NCBI GenBank assembly: GCA_044348005.1
Contig: JBIKTR010000001.1
Location: forward strand, 1 to 64,000
Direction: 5' to 3'
DNA length: 64,000 nt
Source: JAJTHC01 sp044348005
Lineage (GTDB): Bacteria; Cyanobacteriota; Vampirovibrionia; Vampirovibrionales; JAJTHC01
Below, one piece after another: positions 43,860 through 53,644 of the stretch. Under the pieces are notes generated by a model, which did no database searches, had not been told where the DNA came from, and saw nothing but the letters and a program-made list of their open reading frames with translations. The translations under genes were made by a program, and so were the position numbers. The first letter of the stretch is position 1. Every line of letters starts with the position of its first letter.

Positions 43860-44999
43860 ATGGTCAAAGTTGTCAAACGTCGTAAATCCCACAAGCCCAA
43901 ATGGCTTGAAACCTTGGGCGTGCTGTGGATGCGTACCCCGATTGGGGGATTGTTACACATGGGGGTAGTTAAACTCAGCCCGATCCATCGGCAGTTGCAA
44001 GCCCTTGAAGTGCAAAACATTATGGCGTATTACAATGAATGGAACCGTCCACGGCGTTGGCCCATTTTTCGTTTTTATGCGTGGTTGTGGAGCTACTTTA
44101 TTTCAGGGTTTCGCTTGTGGGGCTTAAGCGCTTCTGCTCGGCAAGATTATTACGCCTTAAACCGTCAAAGTCCTTACGCGTCTAAAGTCATTCCGTTGAT
44201 TTCAGATTTGCTTCATGAAACCGACAAGCTGATTCGACCCACTGTTCGTACAGAAGGCTACGCGTCTTTGCAGTCAGATGAAGAGGCCCTGAGGTTTGCT
44301 CAGGAGCGGCTGCCGATTTTGGTGGTGCCGGGCTTAAATACCCCCCCCTATTTCTTTCGGGAAATGGTGGAACATTTCAAGGTGCAAGGGTACCCCATTT
44401 ATGTGGCGGAAATGCCAAAAAATGGGCTGGCTTCCGTCGGGGAAGCGGCGGTGGCCGTCCATGAACAGATTGACGCGTTGTGTCATCACTATCAGGTGGA
44501 TCGCATCCATGTGGTGGGGCATTGCTTAGGGGGCTTAGTGGTGAAGTACTTGATTGACACCATGTGGACGTTGACCCCAAAATCGCCGATTAAGACCTTG
44601 GTGACCTTGGGAACAGGCTTTTTAGGCGCCACAGGGGTGCAACGATTGAAAGAATACTGGGTGCCTCGTAATTTAGACAAACCCATTCCCGAAGTTTTTG
44701 ACCAACTCACCAAAGCCCAACAAGCGCTCGTCCAACACGGGGCGGATGTCGTGTACCATTCTATTGTAACGGTGTGGGATTTTATGGTGCCCTTTCAAAA
44801 TGCACTGTTGCAAACGGTGCCTGTTGCGGCGCCGTTGTTGGCTCCAGTAGGGGGAGGGGCTGGGAATCTCGCTCCGTTAGGGCCTAAAGTGTATAATCAC
44901 TTATTGGAAGACTGGAAACTTGACCACCTCACGCTGGCACTCAACCGAAAAGCCCTGCAAAAAATACAAGAATGCTTGGAACCTGAACCGCCCGCCTAA
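43860..44999 (+). CDS. Alpha/beta hydrolase with a cysteine nucleophile motif
   Basis: The 379-residue protein has LPILVVPGLNTPPYFF (oxyanion loop) near 160 and VVGHCLGGLVVKYLID near 219, where the nucleophile elbow is G-H-C222-L-G. Cys instead of Ser is known in PHA synthases and dienelactone hydrolases, but the rest resembles class 2 or LipA-like lipases. A late His lies in DWKLDHLTLAL. A hydrophobic region (about 52-78) may associate with the membrane. The frame is open further upstream to 43737. It converges with the GT9 gene with a 4-bp overlap. Confidence 0.82.
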   Translation: MVKVVKRRKSHKPKWLETLGVLWMRTPIGGLLHMGVVKLSPIHRQLQALEVQNIMAYYNEWNRPRRWPIFRFYAWLWSYFISGFRLWGLSASARQDYYALNRQSPYASKVIPLISDLLHETDKLIRPTVRTEGYASLQSDEEALRFAQERLPILVVPGLNTPPYFFREMVEHFKVQGYPIYVAEMPKNGLASVGEAAVAVHEQIDALCHHYQVDRIHVVGHCLGGLVVKYLIDTMWTLTPKSPIKTLVTLGTGFLGATGVQRLKEYWVPRNLDKPIPEVFDQLTKAQQALVQHGADVVYHSIVTVWDFMVPFQNALLQTVPVAAPLLAPVGGGAGNLAPLGPKVYNHLLEDWKLDHLTLALNRKALQKIQECLEPEPPA

Positions 45000-46123
45000 A
45001 GATGCGCTAAAACGCTTTCTACTGAAAGAGCTTTCATACAGGCATTCGTTTCTAAGGGGCAGGTTTTTTTATGGCAGGGCATGCAAGGTAAGTCTACATG
45101 TAGATTCACCGCTTGCTCACTAGCACCTCCCGTTCGTAAAGGGTGCGTTGGCCCAAGGAGTGAAATCACCCTACCTTGGGGGTGTATGCCTTCACGCAAG
45201 ATCCAATCCATACTATGTAAGGGAGCCGAATCAGACCCTACCAAGACGTCTATTTTTTGAAGGACGTGCATCAATTGCACTAAACTGGTGTGACCTTCTA
45301 AGTGAATCAAACGGGCTTGGGCTGGCGCAGAAAGACCTTGGGTGAGTTGCTGCCAGTGTTCTACGTCGCTTGGGCTCCCTAGGCATACCCCCCACGCGTT
45401 TGGATGCTTATGAAACGCCCCTTCAATCAAGCCTTGCCAGTGATCAAAATTCCAGTGTTTAGAAGGCCACATGGTAAAGGGGGCAAAGCCCATTAATCGC
45501 TTGCCTTGGGCGTGGGCTTCTTCTAGTGCGAGAAACAAGGGGGTTTTCGGCAAGGGATCGCTCCAATCTAAGGCGGGCAAAGCAGGCAGTGCTTCTAAGG
45601 ACTGTGGAAGGTTGTTTTCCCACGGGGCAAGGAGCGCTTGAAATTCTTGGGTGGCGTGTTGCGTGGGCTGAAAAAAACCGCCTAAGCGTGCGGGTGTTTT
45701 CGTATAAAAAAGACGCGCTTGTTCACGTGCATTGGCAAAGCCTACCCGATGCGGAATCCCCGCTAAATAAGGCAACACGGCACTCTTGTTAAGCCCCTGA
45801 ACATCAATGGCCACTTCATACTGTTGGGCACGAATTTCTTTGAGCAGGCGATGCACTTTAGCCTCCCCCCGCCTCAGCGCGTTCAGGTGAAATAGTTCCC
45901 ACACCCACGACTGGCTCCAAGCTTTATTGGGCAAGGCATGCACGGCATTAAGCCAAGGCAGGACGGGCTTCAGTAGACTAGCCCCTGCTTCACCCACGGC
46001 CCAGCCAATAAACGCGTTTGGGAATCGCTGACGTAAACGTTTTAAGGTGTCAAAACTTTGCACAATATCTCCATTGGCACTCAATCGAACAAGCAAAATG
46101 CGTTTGGGTTCGCTGGGGAACAT
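44996..46123 (-). CDS. Family 9 (heptosyltransferase-like) glycosyltransferase
   Basis: The 375-residue GT-B enzyme begins ILLVRLSANGDIVQSFDTLKRLRQRFP and ends with VGSDSAPLHSM...LLGPTHPLRTGG...LPCMPCHKKTCPLETNACM. That is the ADP-heptose:LPS transferase pattern including the terminal Cys cluster. It would add heptose to lipid A-core, implying a Gram-negative envelope. It lies 42 bp after ftsQ on the same strand and could be the last gene of the mur-fts unit. WaaC rather than WaaF is a weak preference. Confidence 0.85.
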   Translation of the reverse strand: MFPSEPKRILLVRLSANGDIVQSFDTLKRLRQRFPNAFIGWAVGEAGASLLKPVLPWLNAVHALPNKAWSQSWVWELFHLNALRRGEAKVHRLLKEIRAQQYEVAIDVQGLNKSAVLPYLAGIPHRVGFANAREQARLFYTKTPARLGGFFQPTQHATQEFQALLAPWENNLPQSLEALPALPALDWSDPLPKTPLFLALEEAHAQGKRLMGFAPFTMWPSKHWNFDHWQGLIEGAFHKHPNAWGVCLGSPSDVEHWQQLTQGLSAPAQARLIHLEGHTSLVQLMHVLQKIDVLVGSDSAPLHSMDWILREGIHPQGRVISLLGPTHPLRTGGASEQAVNLHVDLPCMPCHKKTCPLETNACMKALSVESVLAHL

Positions 46124-46164
46124 GGGGCTATTCCTATGGGGGTTATGTTAGAAAAGACGTGGTT

Positions 46165-47229
46165 TTATCGTGTGGCGCGTCTTAAGTACAAGTTTTCATT
46201 CCAACTCACATCCACCCGATCGATCATTTGATGGGGAGAAGCTTCATTCAAGTCGTGGATCTTCTTCAACGCCGGCTTCAAACGGGCCAATCGCTTAAAG
46301 ATGCCCGCATCCAAGAGGCCTGCCACCACCACCACCGAATGCCCCTCTAAGGTAACATCCAATTGCAGGTGTTGTCGATTGGAAAGCGTGAGGCTTTCAA
46401 CATCCACCCCCTTGATTTGACGCACCCCTTCAATGATGCGATCCAAGTGTTCTAGTCGTTGTTGACGTTCTTGTGGACTGAGCCTTCGATAGGCTTGGGT
46501 GTCCATAAACATAAAGGTGTATCGTTGCGCCAGCGCTTGTTTGGGTAATTGATAGTGTACTTGAGTAAAATGTAGACTCTTATACGAATCCAACACAAAG
46601 GCATAAGGCGCAGGCACCATGCCTTGCCCATTTGTATGGCCTTTCGTCTGCTCGTTAGCCTGCTGCCGATGCCACGCCAATACGCTCGCCTTTTCCCACG
46701 GATTGTAGACCAAGCCCCACGGACGATGTTCACTGACCCGAATCACCACATGGGGCCGTGGCCATAGCAGGCGACGCACTTGAATACGCGCCACTAAAGG
46801 ATCGCTACTGGCCAAGGTTTTGGCGACTTGGGCAGGATTGAGGGCCAATATATGGGTGCCCCACTCGTTTTTCAGGGCCTGTTTCAATCGAGACGCTTGC
46901 ATCATGCGGTGGCCTTCTACGTCCACCTGCTGGGGGCTTAAGCGCCAATACGGTTGGTTTAGCCAAACAAATACCCCGTAAAACAGCCCTATAAACACCA
47001 AGAACCGAAGCACTTCTTGGAGCCGTGCTTGCCACAAACGCTTGATTTTTTCTCTTCGACGTAAGCGAGCCAGCGCTTGGGGGGAAAGCGCTTTTACAGG
47101 CTCCGAAACCGATGAGGCCTCCCCAACAGAGCCTTCCGCGAAAGCAGACACCCCTTCAGGGGCGTCTTCCGGCTGGGGGGAAGTGTCTGTGTTGGGGGTT
47201 TCGGTGTCTTGTGGGGTATCTTCTAACAT
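46165..47229 (-). CDS. ftsQ: Cell division protein FtsQ (POTRA)
   Basis: FtsQ links early and late divisome proteins in the periplasm. The 354-residue protein has a Pro/Glu-rich cytoplasmic start (1-50), a basic stretch, a membrane helix (about 71-91), then a POTRA domain (VDVEGHRMMQASRLKQALKNEWG...ARIQVRRLLWPRPHVVIRVSEHRPWGLVY) and an FtsQ domain. It follows ddl in the conserved mur-ddl-ftsQ order. ftsA and ftsZ do not follow in this window. Confidence 0.88.
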   Translation of the reverse strand: MLEDTPQDTETPNTDTSPQPEDAPEGVSAFAEGSVGEASSVSEPVKALSPQALARLRRREKIKRLWQARLQEVLRFLVFIGLFYGVFVWLNQPYWRLSPQQVDVEGHRMMQASRLKQALKNEWGTHILALNPAQVAKTLASSDPLVARIQVRRLLWPRPHVVIRVSEHRPWGLVYNPWEKASVLAWHRQQANEQTKGHTNGQGMVPAPYAFVLDSYKSLHFTQVHYQLPKQALAQRYTFMFMDTQAYRRLSPQERQQRLEHLDRIIEGVRQIKGVDVESLTLSNRQHLQLDVTLEGHSVVVVAGLLDAGIFKRLARLKPALKKIHDLNEASPHQMIDRVDVSWNENLYLRRATR

Positions 47230-47250
47230 GGGTAGGGGTGAACTCTTGCA

Positions 47251-48312
47251 TTAAAGGGGTTGAGCACAACGGGCAACAAGGCATTTGGCGATTTGTTCAG
47301 GGGTTTGAACGGCGGTGTGTAAGACATGATTAACTAGGGCGTCATAAGGCATGCCCATGGCGTGGCACTGGGCGGGCAAATCACTTAAATCCGTCATGCC
47401 AGGAATGCTATTGACTTCTAAAATGTAAAAATCCCCCAATTCTGTGGTCACAAAATCGGTACGACTTACCCCGTGACAACCCAGCGTTTGATGCACCGCC
47501 AGGGCTTCATCTTGAATGGCTTGGGTGATTTCGGGAGACAGTTCGGCGGGTAAAATAAACTCAGTGAGGCCTTGGGTGTACTTGGCTTTGGTGTCGTACC
47601 AGCCTGTTTTGGGGCGTAATTCTAAAATCGGGGTGACGGTCGGGACGCCGTCGATATTGAGGACACCCACCGTTAAATCTTTGCCTTTGGCAAAGCGTTC
47701 CACCATAATTCTTCCGCCGTGTTCGGCGGCTAAATCAAGCGCCTCCACAAGTTCATCGGCATGTTCTACTTTTGTCATACCTACGCTTGAACCCGTCTGC
47801 AAGGGTTTTACCATCATCGGCAAGCCAATGTCTTTTAGCAAGCGTTCAATAAAATGAAAATCGGCCCCTTCTTCAGGGTTCCAATAAAAGGTGTGGGATG
47901 CCAAAACGGGATGCCCTTGTGCTTTTAGAACACGCTTGGTGAGGTCTTTATCCATCGTAATGGCACTGGCTTGAAGGCGGTTGCCCGTATAAGGAATGCC
48001 TAAAATTTCAAGCAAGCCTTGAATAGCCCCGTCTTCGCCTTGTTCACCATGAACGGCCAAAAAGGCCACCTGCACCTCTAAATCCAACAATACTTGAGCC
48101 ACGTACTGGTTGACTTCAATCAATTTAACATGGGTGTAGCCCAGTCGCAGCAGGGCTTCGTAACAATTTTTGCCCGAACGTAAGGACACCTCACGTTCAG
48201 AAGAGGCCCCGCCACAAAGCACCGCAATGCGAGCAGAAGGGTGAATGTGTCGTAAGCCATTGGGGGCTTGGCTTGTCCAGCCTTCAAAGGGGTTGGCTTG
48301 AAGCAGGGGCAT
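47251..48312 (-). CDS. ddl: D-alanine-D-alanine ligase
   Basis: Ddl makes the D-Ala-D-Ala dipeptide of peptidoglycan. The 353-residue ATP-grasp enzyme has VLCGGASSEREVSLRSG, VHGEQGEDGAIQGLLE, PMMVKPLQTGSSVGM and EVNSIPGMTDLSDLPAQ. AAGGAG 9 nt upstream supports the ATG at 48312. The frame runs further up inside murB, but that part is not coding. It overlaps murB by 29 bp. Confidence 0.94.
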   Translation of the reverse strand: MPLLQANPFEGWTSQAPNGLRHIHPSARIAVLCGGASSEREVSLRSGKNCYEALLRLGYTHVKLIEVNQYVAQVLLDLEVQVAFLAVHGEQGEDGAIQGLLEILGIPYTGNRLQASAITMDKDLTKRVLKAQGHPVLASHTFYWNPEEGADFHFIERLLKDIGLPMMVKPLQTGSSVGMTKVEHADELVEALDLAAEHGGRIMVERFAKGKDLTVGVLNIDGVPTVTPILELRPKTGWYDTKAKYTQGLTEFILPAELSPEITQAIQDEALAVHQTLGCHGVSRTDFVTTELGDFYILEVNSIPGMTDLSDLPAQCHAMGMPYDALVNHVLHTAVQTPEQIAKCLVARCAQPL

Positions 48313-49309
48313 GGTGAGGATCTCCTTCTTTAAGGGCGTGCCATAAGACATTTTCTTCTGGGGTGGCTTGGCCAATAAAACGATTTTCGGGGTAAATGCG
48401 CAGGCCGTAAGCGTCCCACACGGCGACTTGCATTTGGCGCATGAGGGTGAGTACATCGGTGGAAGTCGCGTGATTCGTATTGACAATAAAATTCGCGTGC
48501 AAGGCACTGACTTCGGCTCCGCCCACTTTCCAAGTGCCTTTGGCGCCCAAGTCTTCCAGTAATTTACCGACACTTAAAACGTGTTGCCCCCCTTGAGGAG
48601 GCGTCGTGGGATTGCGAAAGACACTGCCCCCGTTGGGTTCAATCGGGTGGTGAGCTTTTCTAAAGGTGATGTTGCGTTCCATTAGCGCCTTGCTTGCTAA
48701 GGCATCGCCAGCTAAAAAACGACATTCGGTGGCTAAAATGACTTGCCGTTGAGGGTTGAGCGCACTATAGCGATAGTGAAAGTCTAAGTCAGCGGCGTCT
48801 ACCCAATGGGCTTGGGCGTCTTGCAAATCAAACACAAGCACCCGTTCAACAATTTGGGCGGTGTCTTGCCCCATGGCCCCCGCATTCATGACGGCGGCCC
48901 CTCCCATCGTGCCAGGAATGCCAATCATGTATTCACTCCATTGAAAGCCCGCTTCCACAACGGTGTGAGCCACTTTGGCCAAATGAACGCCCGCCTCAAT
49001 CAAAAAACGACCGCCCCCTAGGGCGTGCATCCCCGAAAGCTTGCGCGTAATAAGCGTATGCCCCGCAATACCCGCACTAGCAATGAGTGTGTTGCTTCCC
49101 CAGCCCAGCACGTTTAAAGTCGTTTCCCTCGCCTTAATCAAGGGGGCTAAAAACGTCAAAAGCGCGATGGCTTCCTCCTTCGTGGTGGGAAACCACGCCA
49201 GATCCATCTTCCCCCCAATACGATACGTGGAATACGGGGCAGAAGATTTTTCGTATTCAGGCGTCAGACTTAAAGACGCATAAGCAGGATTCGATGGCGT
49301 ATTTAACAT
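48284..49309 (-). CDS. murB: UDP-N-acetylenolpyruvoylglucosamine reductase
   Basis: MurB reduces the enolpyruvyl group to make UDP-MurNAc, with FAD. The 341-residue protein has YRIGGKMDLAWF, VLGWGSNTLIASAG, GIPGTMGGAAVMNAGAMGQD, YRYSALNPQ and NGGSVFRNP. It overlaps murC by 7 bp. It is the second gene of the murC-murB-ddl-ftsQ cluster. Confidence 0.95.
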   Translation of the reverse strand: MLNTPSNPAYASLSLTPEYEKSSAPYSTYRIGGKMDLAWFPTTKEEAIALLTFLAPLIKARETTLNVLGWGSNTLIASAGIAGHTLITRKLSGMHALGGGRFLIEAGVHLAKVAHTVVEAGFQWSEYMIGIPGTMGGAAVMNAGAMGQDTAQIVERVLVFDLQDAQAHWVDAADLDFHYRYSALNPQRQVILATECRFLAGDALASKALMERNITFRKAHHPIEPNGGSVFRNPTTPPQGGQHVLSVGKLLEDLGAKGTWKVGGAEVSALHANFIVNTNHATSTDVLTLMRQMQVAVWDAYGLRIYPENRFIGQATPEENVLWHALKEGDPHHAPASSQPL

Positions 49310-50883
49310 CCGTTTGTCCCTCGAACGTCATGAAAAGGGGCCGTTCTAAACAAGTGGGTAATCGTCCCTGCCCCCATGGAAAGCACCACATCTTGCGCGT
49401 GAACGGCTTCAGCCAAGGTGGCTTGTAAGGTCGCCACATCAGGGGCGTAAGCGATTGTTTGCTGGGGGAACTTGGCTTTTAAGGCGTCGACAAAATGGGG
49501 GCTGTCAATGCCTGTAATAGGCGCTTCAAAGGCGTGAAAGGTGTCTAAAATATAGACGACATCTGCTTCTTTAAAGGCGTCGAGAAAGCCGTCCCACAAG
49601 GCTTGAAGGCGGGTGTATCGGTGGGGTTGAAAACAGGCAATGAGCTTGCCCGTCAACCCAAGGCGTTGCATGTATTGACGACTGGCTTGTAAGGTGACGT
49701 TTACTTCGGTGGGGTGGTGGGCGTAATCATCGATCCATCGCGCGTTTTTATAGTGCCCAACTATTTCAAAGCGTCTGCCCATGCCTGTAAAGGCCTCAAG
49801 GCCTTGCGCGACATCCCCCATCGCAATTCCCAGCTGAAGCGCCACAACCGCCACCATAGACGCATTCCAGACGTTATGATGCCCAGGAATCGAGAGGCGA
49901 AGTGGTTCGTTTGTAGGGCTTTCGATAGGTTCCCACGTTTCCGCCGTTTTGACGCTTAAAGAAAAGCCTTCCGCTTCTGTTTGAATCAAGTAGCGTGTGC
50001 CTATTTCTTTAAAGTCATCCGCATGATTTTGGTCATCAAAGATCCAAAAACGATGAACGTCTTCAGGCAAGGCATGAATGATTTTCAGGGTATTTTCACA
50101 CTGGCCGTTTAAAATAATCGACGGGGTGGGAGCCATGTGGCGTTCGCTAAAACGCGTTAGTTGGCTAAAAAAACGTTCAAAGGTGTTGAGCAAGTGCGTT
50201 AGGCCGTCGGTGTAGTGATCCGCGTGATCCAATTCCAAGTTGGCTAAAATGGTAAAGGTAGGGGCATAGCGTAAAATAGTGCCGTCGCTTTCATCTAATT
50301 CCGCCACACAGGTGGTGGCTCCTTCTGTTAAACGAAGGTTTTGCCCCAGTTGTGGCAGTTTCCCGCCTGCCAAGGTGAGTGCGGGAAACTTCGCCTGAAG
50401 TAAGACGCTGTCCATCAAGCCCGTGAGCGTGGTTTTGCCGTGAGTGCCTGTAAGACCGATGCTGATGCTACTACCTAGGCAAGGGCTATGCATTAAGCTT
50501 TGCAAGACTTGCGAGCGATGCCACAACGGCTGTTGGCAAGCCAAGGCTTGTTGTACTTCGGGGTTTTTTTCGTCAATCGCGGTTGAAAGCACCACCACCG
50601 CCTGTTTAGGCACTTGCTCTGCCTGATGACCTTGAAACACTGTGACGCCTGTTTCTTGAAGTCGCCGTGTGGTGCTAGAAGTGGTGACATCACTGCCTGA
50701 AACGTCAAACCCCTTGGCGTGTAAGGCTAAGGCTAACGCACTCATCCCCGCCCCGCCAATGCCCACAAAATAAAACGGCGGACGCGTTTTAAGCACGTCA
50801 TCGAGCCTTAAGGCGTCAAGGGGGCTAAGGCTTTCTTCGGCAAAAAGCCATTGATCCAGCGTATTATTTTCAATCAAGGGCAT
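49303..50883 (-). CDS. murC: UDP-N-acetylmuramate-L-alanine ligase
   Basis: MurC adds the first L-Ala to UDP-MurNAc. The 526-residue protein has VGIGGAGMSALALALHAKGFDVSGSD, the P-loop GLTGTHGKTTLTGLM, LELDHADHYTDG and DDYAHHPTEV. It is longer than E. coli MurC (491) because of an N-terminal extension of about 30 residues and small insertions. It is the first gene of its operon and is transcribed away from the TPR gene. Confidence 0.95.
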   Translation of the reverse strand: MPLIENNTLDQWLFAEESLSPLDALRLDDVLKTRPPFYFVGIGGAGMSALALALHAKGFDVSGSDVTTSSTTRRLQETGVTVFQGHQAEQVPKQAVVVLSTAIDEKNPEVQQALACQQPLWHRSQVLQSLMHSPCLGSSISIGLTGTHGKTTLTGLMDSVLLQAKFPALTLAGGKLPQLGQNLRLTEGATTCVAELDESDGTILRYAPTFTILANLELDHADHYTDGLTHLLNTFERFFSQLTRFSERHMAPTPSIILNGQCENTLKIIHALPEDVHRFWIFDDQNHADDFKEIGTRYLIQTEAEGFSLSVKTAETWEPIESPTNEPLRLSIPGHHNVWNASMVAVVALQLGIAMGDVAQGLEAFTGMGRRFEIVGHYKNARWIDDYAHHPTEVNVTLQASRQYMQRLGLTGKLIACFQPHRYTRLQALWDGFLDAFKEADVVYILDTFHAFEAPITGIDSPHFVDALKAKFPQQTIAYAPDVATLQATLAEAVHAQDVVLSMGAGTITHLFRTAPFHDVRGTNGC

Positions 50884-50997
50884 GCGTTAAACGTCTTTCT
50901 GGGCAAGTGAAAACAGCTTTATTGTAGCATGAAATGCCATAATCTTCTAGCAAGCCGTGGAAAACAAAAATCGCTAGCCAAAAACGCCCACGGAATC

Positions 50998-51003
50998 TAT
51001 AAT
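50998..51003 (+). promoter_or_regulatory. -10 box of the TPR gene
   Basis: TATAAT lies 42 bp before the ATG at 51045. No convincing -35 box is visible. murC is transcribed in the opposite direction from the same gap. Confidence 0.45.
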
Positions 51004-51044
51004 AAGGGGGCTCGTTTGTTTTGATGATAAGGGGGAATTGTGCC

Positions 51045-53216
51045 ATGCTCATCGCTCGTGTTTTTTTGCCTTTTTTGACGTGGCTTTTTTTAGCGACGCT
51101 GTTGTTCCTGCCCGTAGACGTTTGGGCCCTTTCCCCTGCGGCCTTAGAATGGCATCAAAAAGCTCGCAATGCCATTGGTCAAGGGCGATACCCGCAAGCC
51201 GAAGCAGACATTCGCCAAGCCATTACCTTTGATTCATATGACCCGCTTTTATTTATTACGTTGGGGGAAATTTACCAAAAACAAGGCTTGGTGGATCAAG
51301 CCATTCAAGCCTATGACAGGGCCGCACAATTGGATGCCAAAGACCCGGCCATTTACTTTAGTTTAGGCACCCTTTATGAACAGAAGCAGGACTACCCTTC
51401 GGCTCAATACAACTATGAAGTAAGCCAGCAAAAAAATCCTTCTTACACCTATGTGGAATCTCGGCTGGCGCGCTTATTAGGCTTTCAAAAAAAGTATGAT
51501 TTAGCCATCGCTAAATATGAGGCCTATCTTGATCAAGCCCCGCGTGATTTTGAAGCTCATACGCAATTGGCTCGCTTTGCGGTGGTAAGCACACGCCCTG
51601 AACAGGCCCAACTCGCTATTGAACACTTGCTTTATGTGAAAAAAGAAGCCCCCGCCCTGTATAAAGATGAAGCCATCTTGGCAAAAGCCTACTTACGCTT
51701 AAATGACCCCAAGAGTGCTTTGGCAGAACTGGCTTCAGCGACAGAAAACGGTCGCTATAGTACAGAAGTGGCCAATTTACAATCCGTGGCCCATGAAGCG
51801 TTAGGCAATCTCACCATTGCCATTAAGGACTTAAAAGTCGCGGCGGAAAGCAACCCTGAAGATGCCAATTTTCAGTATCGACTCGCGTTTTTAAGCGCCA
51901 AGCAAAATCAATACACAGACGCCTTAAAATACCTGACCCGTTATTTGACGTTAAACCCCAGCGATGTCAACGCTCGGGTGACGCAAGTGTCCTGGTTAAA
52001 CCGTCAAGGCAGTTATGTTACGGCTAAAAACGTGGCTCAACAACTCTTGACTCAAGAAAAACTCAATGAAGAACAAACCCTTGAACTTTCAACGCAACAA
52101 GCCTTTGCCGCCTTAAAAACCAATGAGTACAAAATGGCGGCCGATTTATATGAAAACGTGTTGAATGCCACCCCAAAAACGGAAGAAAATTACCGCACCC
52201 TTCAACAAAACTTGGGGGTGGCCTTGTATCAATCTGGGCAATTGCAAAAAGCGTTGGATGTGTTTCAAGATCTTTTGGCCAGCAATACCTTAGAGCCTGC
52301 CGAAACTACGTCCATTAAAAAGGACGTCTACCATATTTTTGTGAAAAAAGGGCAGTTGGCTGGTGAAGAAAAAGACTTTGAATCGGCCAAAAACTGGTTG
52401 GTGCAAGCCAAGCCTTTCGCTCAATCGACGAATGATCTGCAAGAATTACGCCTTGAACTGGGGGCCTTGTACTTGGAACATCAGTACAACGCCGAAGCCA
52501 TTGCCTTGTACGAAGAAGCGTTGGCGCAAGAACCTAGTAATATCGAAGCAGGGTTGAACTTGGCGAGTTTATGGAAGGAATCGGATCCGCTTAAAGCCAT
52601 TGCGTTGTTAGACAACGTGCTAAAGCAACCCAATGTGGCCGAAGAAGCCAAGTATAAGGCCACGTTTTACAAGGCCAGTGCCTTCATTCAATTGAATCGA
52701 AAAGCGGAGGCCTTGCCTTTGCTGGAATCTTTGAAGGCATCTGCTTTAAGCGCTAAGCCCAAGGCCTTAAGCACCGAAGGCTGGTTGGCACTGGGTTCGC
52801 TTTACCATGAAAAAAAGCTGTACCCTCAAGCAGAACAAGCCTATCAGCAAGCCGTCAATCTTGATGCCCAAAATGCTTTGGCGTCTTATAATTTAGGTTC
52901 TGTGTACTTAGCCCAAAAAGACTACGGCAAAGCACGAGTCGCCTTATTGCAAGCCATTCAAGGAGAGGCCCCCGTTGTGCAAGCCTTTTACGCCTTAGGC
53001 TTGGTGGAAGAAAGTAGTCAACACAACGCCAAAGCCATCGAATACTTTCAGGAATACTTAAATCGTGCGGGGGATTTACCAATGCTGAGTAAAGAAAAGG
53101 TGCAAGCTAAAGTAAAGCGCCTGTCTAGTACCCCTTCTGCGGAAACACCCCTAAAGCCTGTTGCAACAAAGCCTGATGCTTCTTCGGCTAAATCAGGACG
53201 CTTACCCTTACAGTAA
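51045..53216 (+). CDS. Exported TPR-repeat protein
   Basis: The start at 51045 is preceded by AGGGGGA and begins a signal peptide ending near VDVWA (28). The 723-residue mature region is almost all tetratricopeptide units, more than twelve. Examples are QEIYQKQGLVDQAIQAYDRAAQLDAKD-type repeats near 70, LSAKQNQYTDALKYLTRYLTLNPSD near 300 and YNLGSVYLAQKDYGKARVAL near 625. It is likely a periplasmic or outer-membrane scaffold (PilF- or PelA-associated style), partner unknown. The C-terminus is a short Ala/Lys/Pro-rich tail. Confidence 0.85.
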   Translation: MLIARVFLPFLTWLFLATLLFLPVDVWALSPAALEWHQKARNAIGQGRYPQAEADIRQAITFDSYDPLLFITLGEIYQKQGLVDQAIQAYDRAAQLDAKDPAIYFSLGTLYEQKQDYPSAQYNYEVSQQKNPSYTYVESRLARLLGFQKKYDLAIAKYEAYLDQAPRDFEAHTQLARFAVVSTRPEQAQLAIEHLLYVKKEAPALYKDEAILAKAYLRLNDPKSALAELASATENGRYSTEVANLQSVAHEALGNLTIAIKDLKVAAESNPEDANFQYRLAFLSAKQNQYTDALKYLTRYLTLNPSDVNARVTQVSWLNRQGSYVTAKNVAQQLLTQEKLNEEQTLELSTQQAFAALKTNEYKMAADLYENVLNATPKTEENYRTLQQNLGVALYQSGQLQKALDVFQDLLASNTLEPAETTSIKKDVYHIFVKKGQLAGEEKDFESAKNWLVQAKPFAQSTNDLQELRLELGALYLEHQYNAEAIALYEEALAQEPSNIEAGLNLASLWKESDPLKAIALLDNVLKQPNVAEEAKYKATFYKASAFIQLNRKAEALPLLESLKASALSAKPKALSTEGWLALGSLYHEKKLYPQAEQAYQQAVNLDAQNALASYNLGSVYLAQKDYGKARVALLQAIQGEAPVVQAFYALGLVEESSQHNAKAIEYFQEYLNRAGDLPMLSKEKVQAKVKRLSSTPSAETPLKPVATKPDASSAKSGRLPLQ

Positions 53217-53218
53217 AC

Positions 53219-53602
53219 CTACAAAGAAAACTCTTGCAACACCGCCAAAGGGACGTAATCAAGCATCTTCTGGTGCGTGGCGTCTAGTTTAACGCGAGGG
53301 GCTTTGCCGTGGTGGTAGGCATCCACCCAGCGACTGGCACACAAGCACCACGCATCGCCGTGCTTAAGCCCCTGAAAGCCATATTCAGGCATTGGCGTAC
53401 TTAAATCATTGCCCACTTCTTTGGAATACGCCAAGAAGTCATCGGTCACGATGACACACACTGTATGCACCCCAGCATCCGCAGGGCCAGTGTTGCAATG
53501 GCCGTCTCGCCAAAACCCTGTGATGGGGTCCATACAACAGGCCACCAAAGGTTGACCAAATACGTTTGAGGCTTCTTCTTGCTCAGGGAGTGTATTCATC
53601 AT
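53219..53602 (-). CDS. DUF2237-family protein
   Basis: The 127-residue protein contains NVFGQPLVACCMDPITGFWRDGHCNTGPADAGVHTVCVIVTDDFLAYSKEVGNDL and WCLCASRW, which I recognise as DUF2237. The many conserved Cys suggest metal or redox chemistry; the function is unknown. Three candidate starts lie within 9 bp (53605 GTG, 53602 and 53599 ATG). It is separated by 42 bp from apt upstream on the same strand. Confidence 0.8.
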   Translation of the reverse strand: MMNTLPEQEEASNVFGQPLVACCMDPITGFWRDGHCNTGPADAGVHTVCVIVTDDFLAYSKEVGNDLSTPMPEYGFQGLKHGDAWCLCASRWVDAYHHGKAPRVKLDATHQKMLDYVPLAVLQEFSL

Positions 53603-53644
53603 CACGGGGGTTCCTTTGTGGATTAAGCACAAGCGTTCGTATGC

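Noticed and set aside
43606..44020. Leftward frames between the atp operon and the hydrolase
   Set aside because: They cover the divergent promoter region and the start of the hydrolase, have Cys/Ser-rich non-protein-like composition and no ribosome-binding site.
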